DNA of 64,000 nt, from assembly GCA_031213475.1 (NCBI GenBank), contig JARUPZ010000021.1, forward strand, positions 3,555,545 to 3,619,544, written 5' to 3'. Of this stretch, positions 23,336 through 35,911 are shown in pieces (the first letter of the stretch is position 1; every line of letters begins with the position of its first letter). The stretch is from Nereocystis luetkeana (taxonomy: Eukaryota; Sar; Phaeophyceae; Laminariales; Laminariaceae). The notes under the pieces were generated by a model. That model saw only the letters and a program-made list of their open reading frames with translations, was not told the DNA's origin and searched no databases. The position numbers and the translations under genes were made by a program.

Positions 23336-26300
23336 GTCGGTGGAGGAAGTTGGAGAGGGCTGGTGGATCCAGGCTTGGATCAGGGTAGGCGGCTACAATA
23401 CCAACAAACCGATCTAGGGGACAGAAAGGAGTGACGGTAAGGACGTACAATAAGGGGTATTGAGGGGGGTGTGCCACAATTATAGTGCCCGTCGAAGGAT
23501 ATTTTTCTAGTTGAGGACGTCTAGCTAGTTTCAGGCGCCTCGCGTGTGATTGACGGTAGTCGCGCCCGAGTCACTCAAGTGATATCAGTTGAACCGAATT
23601 GAACAGAACTCCGTCTGAAATGTCCAATGTTCGTAGTGATAACAGGGCGTGACGATTACTGGGCGTGGGCAGTGCAAGACCTTTCGTTGGGATACAATTA
23701 GAGTACCCGTAAAGGCAACGTGTAGGTCGAGTCGGGGGGAAAATTGCAGCATGCCGGCACTATTTGGTAGCTGCACAGCATATCGGGCGATTCCCTACTT
23801 GAACGGTGGGCAGTTTTTCGTTCCGTGGTAGAAACAGACAGCAACCGATACGTTTCGGGGGTCGCGAGGCCCGATACGTTGTGAGATACTTAGGGTATCG
23901 TAGAGGTGGCACAAGTGGGAACAAAAATAAAATAAATAAAAATAAGAAATAGACCCCGGTACGTAAAAACATGGAAAAGAGTATCAATCGGCTCCTTTGG
24001 GGGAGTCGAAGACGCTAATCCGCCGCGAAGGATGTTGTGTATTGGTGTTAGTTTGACCAGCATTTAGTTCATCACTTTCGGAAATGGTCACTGCCCGGGC
24101 CACAGTTACTATGCTCCATATTCGAGCAGCTTGCAGCAGCTGTTTTCGTGATGAGCTGGACAAACATGGGAGAAACAGTTGTCTACTAGTTTGTGTAGCC
24201 TTTGTGGTGTTACGGTTCTAGGCAGCCTGTACCCTGCTTCATTTGTAAAAGCTGGTGGGGGTGGGGTGCGTTGGAAAATAACACTTGTTACAAACTTGAA
24301 CAGTGTCTACCCTGCTTTGATTTAAGGTGGGAGCTAAAAAGAAACGATTAGAAAAAAAGAAGAAGACACACGTCGAAAACAAAAAAGAAAGGGAAAACAA
24401 ACACGACCAAACTAATATTCGGGCCAGATCAGGTAGCATACATTCTGTTTTGATGTGCTACAGCTGGGGGAGGGTAGACGTATACAGCAGTAGACAAAGT
24501 TGCGCGCCACAAAGCTTCGTTTCGTCGGTAACGCTGAGGAACGTGCACGTAAGAGGCTGTAGCCGGACATATTTGTGCAGCATATATATACCTTATTTCT
24601 GGCTTAAAACTGGCAAATTTAAATGCACCTAGGCAGCAGACGGACAAGGTTCGGCAACATAAAGCCGCTTTAAGTCGATAATGCTGGAAGACGTGCACGT
24701 AAAGAGCAGTAGAAAAAAAAATCTAAAAATAATAGACATCGTTTGTATCCTATAGGCCGTGGGGGTGGGGCATAAATGGCAGAAATCCGATTAATTTCCG
24801 CAGCATGCGTCCTGTATTTATAGTAGTGCAGCAGGAAAGTAGTGCATCATAGAGCCTGTTCTGCATGGTAGAAGCAGCGTGTGGACGGGCAATCTGAAGA
24901 GGGGTACAGAAATATAAGCTGGTCCCAATGAGCAACATTTAAAATCCTCCTGCAGATATATTCCTAAAGAGCTACGTGCAACCATATAAGAATTGTCTAC
25001 AGGTATACCTGGTATTCCCAGAGCGCTACCCGTACGTGTGTGTTCTTCGCATTGTATATACGTGCAACCAGGTAAGGTTCGCCTACGTACGAGTATAAAT
25101 ATATGCATTCCTATACGGTGGATGTGCTACACCATCACATCAAGAAAGGGGCACCGACCGTGCATCGTTTGTCTACCTAAATATATCGTGAGGAAGGAAG
25201 GGGGGGTTCACGGGAGATTTCGTCACTAAAATAGTGTTACGTACCCCTATTGGTACCTCGCTCGTATACCAGACTAAGTAGGCTACTATGTGTGTGTGTT
25301 GAAATCCTGTAACCAAGGCATTCAAATAAAATACCAGGTACATTTATGGCTATTCTCGCTGTGGGGGGGGTCGCCAGTATGGTTAATTCATACGTATACT
25401 ATCGCTCGTATCAGGTACCAGGTACCAGGTATGGTCGTTCAATAACTCGCAGGCGAATATCCCACGCAATGGATACCAATGGATACAATTCGCAATTATA
25501 GCCGAGCCGTTCGTGGGCTGCTCACATATGCATATAATAGGAATGGCGTATTTAGTCACACAACCGCTGTTCCTAAAAAAAAAAAAAAACACGTATCAGT
25601 ATACTGCTGCGGGTGTCCTACCAGTACTACAGCAGCTTCTTTGTAGTCGTGGTAAGGGTCAAATCCCATACAACGTTTGTCTATACAGGAAGGTGCAGAT
25701 AAAATGGCGGGGGGGTTAATGTGAGCAGTTCCACCTACTCTTTACGTGCCTTCCCTATGAAAGGGCGGGCATACATCGAAGCGGAGGGGGTCATTGCTGT
25801 AAAAACGCTTTCGTTGTTGTGCGCGATGAGCACGATGTCATTTTGGGGGGGGTCTCCAGGTGCATTCAACCACATGGTGTCACGTATCGTGGAGGTGATC
25901 GATCTCGTCATTCCACGGCGGAGGCGTGGTACAGGGCGCGGAAAAACAAACCTCATCACACTGCCGAGAGCAACAATAGTACTTATATGACAAGTACCTA
26001 CTAAGAAACAGCAGAGAGAAGTTGTGCGTACTTGTACGTGTGCCTGATAAGGGGGGAAGAATGCGTCTACTCACCTATACTAAGAGGGGAGAAACGTCTA
26101 CTGTCGCCACTAGGCAGCTTGTCACAGTCGTCGGCACTAAAAACACACTCAGGAACGCAGGTTCGAAAAGAAAAAAAAGAAAGAAAGAAAATAGACCGCG
26201 AGGAAAACGAAAGAAAGAAAATAGACCGCGAGGAAAACGAAAGAAAAAACGAAACAAGGAACGAAAAGAAACAAAAATAAAAAGTTGACTTCAAAACCAG

Positions 26301-26404
26301 TTGCCTCCCGGGTAGGGATGGCTCACATGATCGTGAGAAGATCTAGAAGAAGCGCTGCAGTCCTCAGCTTGGCCAGAAGGTTCGTCGAATGCGAAGACGT
26401 CAGA
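23336..26404. other. Long 5' leader or unrelated DNA between Gag and the right LTR-like module
   Basis: About 3 kb with no recognisable gene. It contains two loosely similar segments (24480-24560 and 24630-24715, sharing ACGTGCACGTAA) and a pair of 30-bp direct repeats (26180-26240, AAAATAGACCGCGAGGAAAA). Whether it all belongs to the retroelement or includes later insertions cannot be told from one copy. Confidence 0.4.
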
Positions 26405-26891
26405 TGTGATGATATGGCCGAGGTAAGGGTAAGGGACGCAGGTGTTTCTGGCAGCTGGGAAGCAGTGCTTCGCTTCTTCTTATATAGATCTTCTTTATTG
26501 ATGACTAGAGCTGAGGAGGTGCTCTGGTAGAGAAGTGAGAGGTAGGGGGGTGGGACTCGACGCTCAGATATACTCGTCCCACCCCACGCTACAAGCTCTC
26601 CTAAATTCCTCTTTTCTAACGTACTCCTAAATAACTTTCCTATGGCTACCGAACGTTCTTCTGCTAATATAAGAACTTCTCACTTTACGATCCTATCTGC
26701 GTTAAGGAACATTACTCTTTTCTAACGGCCTATCCGCCTTAGAGAACATTCCTAAAAGACGGTTACTCTCAACTACCGGAATATCCGCCGGGTTAATCCA
26801 TTCTTTGGATTATTCTCGTATTCCTCAGGCTACGAAACTGCCGACTATATTATCTATATCTATAGCCCATGAGCACTCGATTCATATCACA
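26405..26891 (-). repeat. Module B, right copy: probable 5' LTR of the Ty3-type element
   Basis: It begins TGTGATGATATGG and ends TTCATATCACA. It is near-identical to 12533-13024 except near its first 25 bp. On the minus strand it is followed by TCTGACGTCTTCGC, where a primer-binding site would be expected; I cannot match that to a tRNA. Confidence 0.5.
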
Positions 26892-27379
26892 TGACCACCT
26901 GACCACCCCTCCCCCAAAGCAGGTGGACGATGCTAAGAAACTACCAGTATCGTTTTTAACCCCCGTTCTTCATTATATAGGACTACACTCCCGTGTGGGG
27001 ACTAAACACTTGAAATTACGGCAGACCCAGATATAGGTCTGTCTGCGTATCTGGTGCAGTGCAGTGCGGTAAAAAGCCATATCTTCCCTCTGAGGTCACA
27101 AAAAAGGTAACCGGTACGTAGGGTATACAACCCGATGCCCGTCTACCGTTGTCGAGCCGCGAGTATTTAGACCGCGTCCGGTGGTATAGCCACCCCGTGG
27201 AGAAAAAAACGTGATTTTTACCACAGAGCTATATACGCTATGCTTGCAACCCCTCTCGCGCGGTCGTCATATTCCCCAGGTTTACTATTAATCGCCCTGC
27301 GAGACCGCCAGTCCGCCAGGGGGAGAAGGGAGGAGGGGGGAGGACTACTTCCCATGGCGTGGGGGTGGAATGTAGATGC
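26892..27379. repeat. Module A, right copy (488 bp)
   Basis: It appears identical to 12045-12532, but here A follows B, while on the left A precedes B. Its borders fall exactly at the same bases as in the left copy. Confidence 0.85.
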
Positions 27380-28225
27380 GGAGTAGGACGCATGGCGTAT
27401 AGATACATAGTAGGTAAAATATCTCGGTAAATGGTGGGGGTGCATATTCAAGTGAGTATACGCAGGGAAGGAGAATTGGTTGGATGAAGTTATTAATAGT
27501 GGTATTCGATGAATTATGTCAGCTTTTTCATTTTGAATGAATAACGCCCTTGCACATTCAATTCAGAAGGCAAAAAATATATATATAAAAAATAGAGCAT
27601 CTATTAATAGAAGCAGAAATTGAAACCAGTCTCACGGGACACAATGATAAAAAACGGTAGACCAGTGATTTTTCGCCAGTTTACGGTCCAAAACATGAAG
27701 ACCAGCTAATCAGGGTACACCAAACTCATGTTAGATGACGTTTTCTGTCAAGATATGCCGTTTTCTGGTGGAAAATCCATGTCCGTCCAAGTCACAAAAA
27801 TGACAAAAAAACGGTACACCAAAGTGTAATTTGCCAGTTTACGGTACGGAAAAAATAAAACGACATCAGGTATATATACCAGGTATATTATATCACTCCC
27901 TGGGCAATAGACAACACTCTAATTGTCTATTAATAATTGGTTTCTATTGCAATAGACCGCGCACTGTGGTCTCTAATTCCAATTAATTTATGTGCCTCGC
28001 GTCCTGTTGTCCGGACAATTTCCATTACCAGGTAACTGTTAACAGACACCCACCTGGCCCTATTATCCAGGCAACTTCTATCAATGCACATAAATGTACA
28101 ACCACCTGACTGAATCAATGATCGAATCAATTTATATTAGTAGCCACCAACGAGACTATACTATGCTGTTGAAACAACAGTATACTGGAATTTACTATCC
28201 CATCCTGCTGTACAGGCAATAGCAT
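27380..28225. other. No gene recognised; short direct repeats
   Basis: AT-rich. Two ~40-bp direct repeats (27652-27690 and 27810-27848, sharing GCCAGTTTACGGT) and degenerate fragments of the 42-bp minisatellite (for example near 27900-28090, CAATAGAC) are visible. Confidence 0.4.
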
Positions 28226-28229
28226 ATTG

Positions 28230-28375
28230 CAGTGTGTTGGCCGCTCCAATTGTCCATCCAATAATTCCATTCAATAGACAGCACCCATAAAATGTTGTCG
28301 GGACAATTCCATTTGATAGACAGCACCCCAAATCTGTTGTCGGGACAATTCCATTTAATAGACATCAGATCTGTC
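28230..28375 (-). repeat. Fragment of 42-bp minisatellite, ~3 units, inverted
   Basis: Units of GACAATTCCATTTGATAGAC and AGCACCCCAAATCTGTTGTC are the complement of the array at 46626-47460. This is a separate locus of the same tandem repeat. Confidence 0.75.
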
Positions 28376-28579
28376 AAGATCACAGCATGAGGGACACTTT
28401 GTAACCCTGGACAGGTCTGCCTATTAAATCGGTACTCGTTGGTGCTCACGTATGTTTACGGGCCTAGTTTGGGTAATCGTGCCACTCACTGTGGCACAGG
28501 ACACGTTTCCCGAGTAGTAGGCTGGGTTTTCGATGTCTCTTGATATCTTCCGTGATATTTTTCTACTCGTTTTTTTTTT

Positions 28580-29560
28580 CATGTGCCTTTTCACTTTCCC
28601 TGCATCTTCCTCGCCCCCCCCCCCGTCGCGGGTGACATGGCGATGGTTTTTCGTTGACGATTTCTTCCTGCCCCTTGAGGCTACGCTTCCTTTCGTTATT
28701 TTTTACGTACTTTGCCGGCTTCGTTGCCTTGCTGTTCAGAGGTGTGGGAGTGGGTTTTGAGGAGCCGCATCTTCGACTATGTTCTAGTTGTGGAATCGGG
28801 GTTTCCATGAATTTCCCATAATTCTGCATATACGGCTCATCAGAGTGGGCTAGTGTTATGATACTGCTTTGTATGAGGTTGAAAGCCCGGTAACCACCTG
28901 GGTTCTGGCAATGGGATCGTATTTGTAGTACTTGGAAGGCGTATCTTAGATGGAAAACCAGGGGTTTTCCAGAGAGGCACAAGCGTGGTCCCAGTCTCCG
29001 TCGTGCACGAAAGGAATAAAGTGGCTCTTCTATCTCTAAGCGAACATCAACGTGAGTACCAACGAGTGCCGGCTTAATAGGCAGACCTGTCCAGGGATAC
29101 AAAGTGTCCCGCTCTCCGTGATCTGAACAGATAGAAGAAGAGCAGCGTTATTCCTTTCGTGTACGGGGAGACTGAGACCAAGCTCGTGAATTTCTGTTAC
29201 GCCTTCCAAGTACTGCAAATACGTTCCCAGTGCCTGAACCTAGGTAATTACCGGGTTTTCAACCTCATACAAAGCAGTATCATAACACTAGCCCACTCTG
29301 ACAAGCCGTATATACAGAATTATGGGAAATTCATGGAAACCCCGATTCCACGAACTAGAACATGAGTCAAAGATGCGGCTCCCTCAAAACCCACTCCCAC
29401 ACCTCTGAACGGCAAGGCAACGAAGCCGGCAAAGTACATAAAAAAATGAAAGGAAGATCTAGCCTTAAGGGGCAGGAAGAAATCGTCAACGAAAAACCAT
29501 CGCCATGTCACCCGCGACGGGGGGGGACGCGAGGGAGATGCAATGGAAAAGCGAAAAGTG
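28580..29560. repeat. Fold-back: ~440-bp inverted repeat with ~90-bp loop
   Basis: The left arm (28580-29035) and right arm (29125-29560) are diverged complements. CGGGTGACATGGCGATGG at the left pairs with CCATCGCCATGTCACCCG at the right, and ATGAATTTCCCATAATTCTG pairs with its complement near 29315. Part of the loop (29040-29130) recurs inverted at 28373-28455. Open frames in the arms are mirror images of each other and are not conserved in frame. No transposase is visible. Confidence 0.75.
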
Positions 29561-29827
29561 AATTATCAAAAACGAGAAGAAAAATTCAAGAATCACCGCA
29601 AACCCAGACCAGCCTCGACCCTGAGCGGGTGGGTAGGCAGGATGAAATACGCAAAAAAAAAATATCCCAAACTAAGCCCAAGAAGAAACAAACACACCAG
29701 GAACACACCAGGCAGAAAAACACCCGACCCGAAAACTCGGAAAACGCCATGAAGTAGAAAAACCCACCGCGCAAAGTCCAGGAACACTTCAAGAAAACCA
29801 TTGTCGAGTGCAGCCGAGAAGCGAAAA

Positions 29828-31250
29828 TCAGCTATCCACGGCGGCGCTTCGAGGTTCATCTACGTTACGCTGGACCCCCCGTGCAAACGCGCTAGCCAAG
29901 TGAATTTTCAGACACCAAGAATCTCGTACAGCTTTCGGCGAAGTCGTGTAGCACGCAGGAGATTGAGGAAGCTTAATGGGTCCCGGGTCGTCCAAACATC
30001 GAACCAAATAAACTCCATCCGTCGGCGTAGTCGCGCTGACTTTTCCGAGCCACCACAGGCCGTCGTCGTCCTTGTACCAAAAATGGGCCCCGTTGGGAAG
30101 CACGGTGCTGCAGTATCGGCGAAGCCAGTCGGCGTGCGAGACGCAGCCATAGCCGGGTGCCAGAAACCGCTCGCCGTTGCTCCGAGAGAGCTCCCGTTGT
30201 GCCGCGCCGATTCTCATCCGGCGGTACAGGCGGTTGGTTTGGCGGTGCTGGTTCGGTGTGCCGGCCCAGTAGCGCAAAATTGCGGGGCGAGAAAGCCGAA
30301 GGTCCGTTTCTCGTTCCCAGAACGGGCGGGACAGTCCTGTCCAGTGCGTCTCGTAAATCATCGCGATGACGCCACCTCGACCTCGAACCGATTGGTGTCC
30401 GGCAATCTTTTCCACTTCGAGTCGATGAAGAGGGGAGATTTTGCTGGATACGTTGTTGAGCACGCATTGCGTTAACCCCGCAGGCAAATACTTCGGCATG
30501 TCGCCACGGTCGTGGGGATTGGCACAGGGCTTGCAGCGTTGAACTGATACACGCCGGCGAGCATCCGCGCCGGGTATATATCGGAAGAAAGATCCGAATA
30601 CAGGAGCTTTGCCCCCGAGAGGGGATCCGTCCGGGGTGTCCGCTGAGGAGCAGGGGCCAACTGCGAGGACTTTGTAGGGGGCCGCCCAGTTGAGTGAGAG
30701 TTTGGCCTTGATCGCCTGCACTAACCCACAGCCCCACCACCGTCACTTGCACCAAGGGAGGGACCGCTACCATTGCGTGCACTAGCCGACGCGCCTCTGG
30801 CTTTCGGAGAGTTTGTCGAAATCGGGTTGGACGTAGCTCTCGACTTATCACATCCTTCTGTCCGCTTCCGACGCGTCGTGGGGTCATCCTCGTCCTCTGG
30901 GCACGCGTACAAAAGTCGTACCTCGTTCGCGCTGGCAGCGTCCCTTAACCTGCCAGGCACAGCGGCTTCCGCTTGCTCGTCAGTGAACTTCGGGACTTCG
31001 CGCGGAATGAAGTCGACGGCAGCTGTCAAAAGGAGAAACATTTTCAACGAGCGCCGGGTCTGAAGAGCCGCGGTGTCTTGAAACGCGGTGTCTTGAAACG
31101 ACTTGGCCAGCGACGCAGAAGTCACGCTCAAGTACTGCCGCCGAGGCAGGAGCACCCAACACGGATTGCGCGGCACTTCGCAGGGCAGGTGACCGCGGGT
31201 TTCCATGCTGACGCCAGTACGCGTACGTGTTCTTGGCGCTCGGCTACGCC
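29828..31250 (-). pseudogene. Second Ty3-type element remnant: pre-integrase linker joined to GPY/F, chromodomain and Tudor-like tail
   Basis: 29828-30721 encodes 297 residues colinear with the end of the 14430-18569 element. It shows KAKLSLNWAAPYKVLAVGP, a chromodomain with IYETHWTGLSRPFWERE and a Tudor-like segment with WYKDDDGLWWLGKV. Upstream, another frame (30722-30887) continues the match. Further upstream, 31000-31250 matches the linker that precedes the integrase (VDFIPREVPKFTDEQ against LDFIPSARRPQLPDV). The integrase zinc module and catalytic core are absent between these blocks, so this copy has an internal deletion plus frameshifts. It is clearly diverged from the first copy, so it is an older or different family member. 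Confidence 0.75.
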
Positions 31251-31289
31251 CGAAATTCTCTGGGAATCTGTGTGAAAACAAAATCAACG

Positions 31290-32805
31290 ATCGAGCGATG
31301 AACCAGTCGAGTGAGGCGACTCATGTTCGAAAGATATAATAGTGCTAACATGCACATGCTATCAATGCTTGCACAAGTTCCTGTTTCGTTGTTCAAATGA
31401 GAGAAAGCTGAGATGCTCGAAACATATTCATGTATCACACTGCAGCAGGCAACACGACGAGTGTGGAAGGCCCCGAGATCAAGTTACCTCTCCCAAAGAT
31501 TTTAACTGCCGTGTGCTTTCTTCGCTGCGCCGCAGTGGTGTTTTACCCAACCGTATCGTGCTCCATTTAGTGATTGTTTCTGGCCCCGTACTGCAGTTTT
31601 CTCCAGACTAGCAACCCCCCCGGACCCTAGCGGCTGGCGTACAAGGGCCAGGTGTTTGTACGTCAAGGAAATGGAAGGCCCGATCGACGGTTGGTCCTCC
31701 AGACTATTCGAGGTTACTGACTAAGCACCAGGCACCAAAAGCAGTCCAGGTACCAGGGCAATCAAGCATGCTACCAACATGTGCTGCTTGCTGCATGAGG
31801 CGCATGGCGGGGTCTCTCATTTCTCATGTGGGGGTTGAAGATTTCAACCATAAACCGCACTGTCGTTCTGTCGGTTGTTTCATGGACTTGGTTTTACATC
31901 TCACACAAATATCACGGCGGCGGACGGACATTTGGTGAGAGTGCGAAAGCTACCATTGCAGACGCGTGGTGACTACTACACAAGTTTCTGAAATCCACAG
32001 GCGTTGACGACCGTTACTGGTTGACCCCACAGTAAGCATGTACCGGGAGAATTGTACCAGGTATACTGTTTCTCTGGTGTGAACCCACAGTAAGCATGTA
32101 CCAGGAGAATTGTACCAGGTATATTGTTTATCTGGTGCGCTTTTCTACCTTGCGCAACCTTTCCAGGTTTTCCCCAAAAAACTGGTGTAGCCATGGAACA
32201 AGTACATTTAGAATTTCGCTCACGCCCTAACCAAGTTACCGTTCTAACCTTGGCCTCGAACCATTTCGTCACGAGGCCTTTAGCCTCCTCGCGCGGAGAA
32301 AGTTGAGTAGAAGAGGTGCAGTCGTCGCCCTCGCTGCCGTCGTCGCTGTCAACCATGCTTCCATCTGGAGAGGCTTTGTCGAGTCGCCGCCTTTGGAGCC
32401 CCTTTCCCCGCTTTCCCCTCGACGCTTCGTCACCCGCACCCTTCGCCTCATCTTGAGACGTGGTTGTCTCAACCGCGCTAGAGTGACCAGATCGGTGAAC
32501 TCTGTTCTACGACCCTTGCTCTCACAACCGACGCGTCCGCGATATAGTTCCCGGTCTTGCCGGCGGTGGAAATCTCGATACGATCTACCTGGTAGGTATG
32601 TGACGGACCGGCTTACCGGATTCAATAGCGTGGCGAATGTCCAATAGGTGGCTGTGCTTGTGGGACCCGCTCTAACCCGTAGCGCCGATCCACTGCACGG
32701 TAAGCGATGGCCGTGTGGAAGGCCAAACGGGTAGCAGCTCTGCCGGTCGCGGTCAGGTCGTTTGGCTTTCGTTTCTCCGAAGGCGTGCGGTCCTCCTTCT
32801 TCGTC
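31290..32805. other. No gene confidently recognised
   Basis: A ~58-bp tandem duplication is visible near 32017-32140 (CCCACAGTAAGCATGTACC twice). Minus-strand frames at 31976-32356 and 32269-32883 show an acidic stretch (SDDGSEGDD) and basic stretches but no family I can name. They could be exons of an unknown gene or transposase remains. Confidence 0.35.
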
Positions 32806-32812
32806 CCGACTG

Positions 32813-32913
32813 GTGGCCATAGTTAACAGGACCGAATATTGTTTGTAAAAATGGTTAAATATATAGGTTTTTATGTACACCATAGGTCCTGTTAACTAGG
32901 GTCCCCCGTAATA
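32813..32913. mobile_element. Hairpin MITE (TATTACGGGGG family), copy 3, damaged left end
   Basis: The right end GGTCCCCCGTAATA is intact, while the left end has lost the TATTACGGGG bases and begins near GGCCATAGTTAACAGG. The interior is inverted relative to the copy at 3351-3459. Confidence 0.75.
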
Positions 32914-34465
32914 GTCGGTGCATGCCGTCGGGGCCCTGTAGGCTTTCCAGTCGTCTGGCGGGTCTCGACGATAGTCTTGACCCGGTACGAGATGCTGTAA
33001 ACCTCTTTCCACCTGTCCCGCAAGCCGGAAGTGGGATGGTGGTGGAGAAGTGACGGCTAGATGAGAAAAACACGAGACACCACACTTCGTAGGCGAACAC
33101 AAGACAATCAGACGCTTTCATCGACTATAAATAACGCACACACGAAGCATGTTTATATCGTACCCAAATTAAAATAAAGGGCAAACCCCAAAAATCATGT
33201 ATACCTGTTCCATTAAGGCCACAAACAGGTGTATACTACAACAAGTCTTGCTACATCCTCCCCTCTGCATAACGAACCAGGGCCTGATGTACTTCTCTGC
33301 TACTTCCTGGATACGTCTGCATCGCTTGGTGAGTTTCTTGGCTGCCAGCGTCCTGTGCTCGGCTGCGATGGGCAACTTGAGCCGCGACAGACTTTGCCTT
33401 CAAGACAACGCATCCCGTCATGATTTCCCCCCCGAGTAGCCCTTACCCCCCCCCCTTCCTCTTCCTCGAACACAGTAATTTTCGTTCATCACTCGTATAC
33501 CCGTACGAACCACAAACCCCGCGAAGACTAATGTCCGTAGTTTGTATGGCACTAACTCTGTGTAAAGTGGAGAAAGCACCTAGGGCGGGGGGGGGGGGGG
33601 GGGGGCAATGTAAAAGCGCATCTGATCTATTGGCTGAGACGTCCACAAAAACAGCTAAAATCTATACAAAAGTAGATAAAACCAGATGTAACTGCGTATC
33701 CTTTTCGAGCCCAATACAAGTACGATGTGAGGTTGGCTAATCGGAGGGTTCCTGGCGTGTGATTTGTACTTGGGTTTAGTGCGTACCTGATTTTGTCACC
33801 AAAGTGACGATGTATACGTGCGTTTGGCTAAACCCTTCTAATGAAGCCGCCAGCATAATTTTCTGCCCTTGCAACTCTTGAAAAATGTAAGCTCTCGATC
33901 TTGACACTTGGCGTCGCGTCATTGTTGAACCCTCTTTACCTGGAGTTATCGCTGCAAATTTGCTCTACTAACCGTCAAGACAACGGATAACCCAAAAGCT
34001 GCATCGTTTCAAGAAAAATAGGCCCTCAGAGTAACGGTGCGCAGCGACTTTTCTTAATGATATGCTTGCCGTCCAAGGGCAACAAAAACTGGATACGAGT
34101 GCGTACCCTGCCTGTTGTCTACGTACTGCTGGACTGCGGCCTTCTGCGTATAATGTTGTGTACCTTTATCTATAAAATGAAAAAACGTCAGCTGTGAGAA
34201 CCGAGGATTTCGTCAAAACTCATCCCGAGGAATTCGTCTAAACTCATCTTGATATTCCTTTCGGCACCATGATCTCCCCAACGCAAAAGCGTATGATCTC
34301 CCCAACGCAAAGCGTATGTTAAACCTGAAATACGGTTGAGCCTAAAGACGTCTCACAAAAATATTGAGTATCCATTTTTCGCTGGGAACCCTCGCAGTAA
34401 AATAGTGGCTGATAATTTCATACCTGGTAATTTGGAGGATCGTACACCTCGTACCTTGGTACATA
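32914..34465. other. No gene recognised; G run
   Basis: A G run at 33588-33606 and short direct duplications near 34205-34315 (GATCTCCCCAACGCAAA twice). Frames are short and unrecognised. Confidence 0.4.
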
Positions 34466-34470
34466 AATAC

Positions 34471-34585
34471 TATTACGGGGGACCATAGTTAATAAGACCA
34501 AATATTGTTAGTAAAAATGGTTCAATATATATATATAGGTTTTTATGTATACCATAGGTCCTATTAACTATGGTCCCCCATATTA
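34471..34585. mobile_element. Hairpin MITE (TATTACGGGGG family), copy 4
   Basis: The left end TATTACGGGGGACCATAG is intact; the right end is altered (TCCCCCATATTA). The interior is inverted relative to copy 1 and expanded by an AT run (ATATATATATAT). Confidence 0.8.
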
Positions 34586-34964
34586 GGGCCGTTTACTGCC
34601 GACATAATTTGCCATCGCTTCAAGTGCCAAAACCAAACGACAACTCTGCACATTATCGTACCCCATCCTTCCCGCCTGCCAGAGGAAACGCACTCTTCTT
34701 GCGCTCCTTCAGGTAGAATATCTCGAGGATTTCCCAGTAAGTAGTGGGAAAGTACGCCGTGCAGCATCCTCGCAACACTACCCCAGCGCTGGTGCACGCT
34801 TCACCTTCGACGCCTTGCCGCTAGAGACCTCTTCGCGACGACAATCTACGAAAGAAAGCATGCGGGCACGTATGATGTGTTTCGGTTCAGGATACGGCGA
34901 CATTTTATGGTATATTTTGTGCATATCGTAGGTTTGCTTTCCTTTCGTTGGTGTCCATCTTTCC

Positions 34965-35022
34965 GAAACGCTATGAGTCATCGACGTTGAAGCTCGTGCT
35001 TCAACACTGCCGGATGGCAAGC
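34965..35022 (+). mobile_element. Diverged LINE 3' end fragment
   Basis: TATGAGTCATCGACGTTGAA through GCCGGATGGCAAG resembles the 3' end of the 40279-46626 LINE (TATGAGTGATCAATGTTAAA through GTCGGATGGCAAG). Short and diverged. Confidence 0.4.
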
Positions 35023-35303
35023 ACGACGATTGTATATACGGCAAGCAAAAACATGATATGCAATATATATATAACGGACAACGTGACTACGTAACCAAAT
35101 AGCTTTCTGCCTGCAGTGGTTTCGTTCAGTGTGAAATATACAGTTTGTATGTGAGCAAGGACTATCGCACCGCGTTGATGCCAGTCCACCAGTCTAGCAA
35201 GAGGACGCCGAATTTTCTCTTGCGGGCTACCAAGCCAAACATTATTCAGCATGGACACCCTCTCACGGGAAACGTGCACGTCAACGTGCTCTTGCTCGAC
35301 ACC

Positions 35304-35364
35304 TTAACCCTTTTACCGTCGGTTGTTTGTCCCCCACACGGGAGCGCAGTCCTACACGGGTTAA
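35304..35364. mobile_element. Short palindromic element (CCCTTTTAG family)
   Basis: TTAACCCTTTTACCGTCGG and GTCCTACACGGGTTAA are inverted ends around TTTGTCCCCC. This is an internally deleted copy of the family at 945-1036. Confidence 0.5.
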
Positions 35365-35576
35365 AACGCAAAATGTGAATATGTTACGGGTGTACCGCAT
35401 ACAGCGCCAACCCACCCAACCACACTATGGTATACTTCTGTCACTTTATATTATGTGTATCAAATACGCTCATTTGTTGATCTATCCTATGGCCGTTAAA
35501 AAATGAACCACTTTGAATGTCGGCAACCATTGGCCTTTCGTCACAAGTCGAAAATGATGCGGCTCGGTCGTGTAGA

Positions 35577-35911
35577 CACTTTTTTTCTTTCTTTTTTTCA
35601 ACATCACTTTTACTTTCCAGCCTTACTCGTGGGAGGTTTTTACCCTGATCGAGCTTCTGGACAAGCCGTGGTCACAGGTGTCTCTACCCTTCTCCCCCCC
35701 GGTACGTGCCTTTATTTTTTGTCGCGCATAGGGTTCAACATCCCCACTGCTCGTCGATTTTCATCGAATGTAGCTAACTCAAGCTCTCGCGCTTTCCGCT
35801 CATCAATTTCTTTTTTATCAAGCCACGAGCATGCACTCGGTGAGACTTGAACCCACGAAGTTGATCTTGATAGGCACGCGGACCACCTACCAAGCCACCG
35901 GGGACGCCGGG
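35577..35911 (-). mobile_element. Full-length tRNA-derived SINE (subfamily A)
   Basis: Read on the minus strand, it starts GGCGTCCCCGGTGGCTTGG (A-box-like) and has a B box in GTGGGTTCAAGTCTCACCG. The body matches 49788-50161, and it ends in an A/G-rich tail that reads as T runs at 35577-35600 on plus. RNA polymerase III transcription from the tRNA-like head and mobilisation by a LINE are expected for such elements. Confidence 0.75.
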
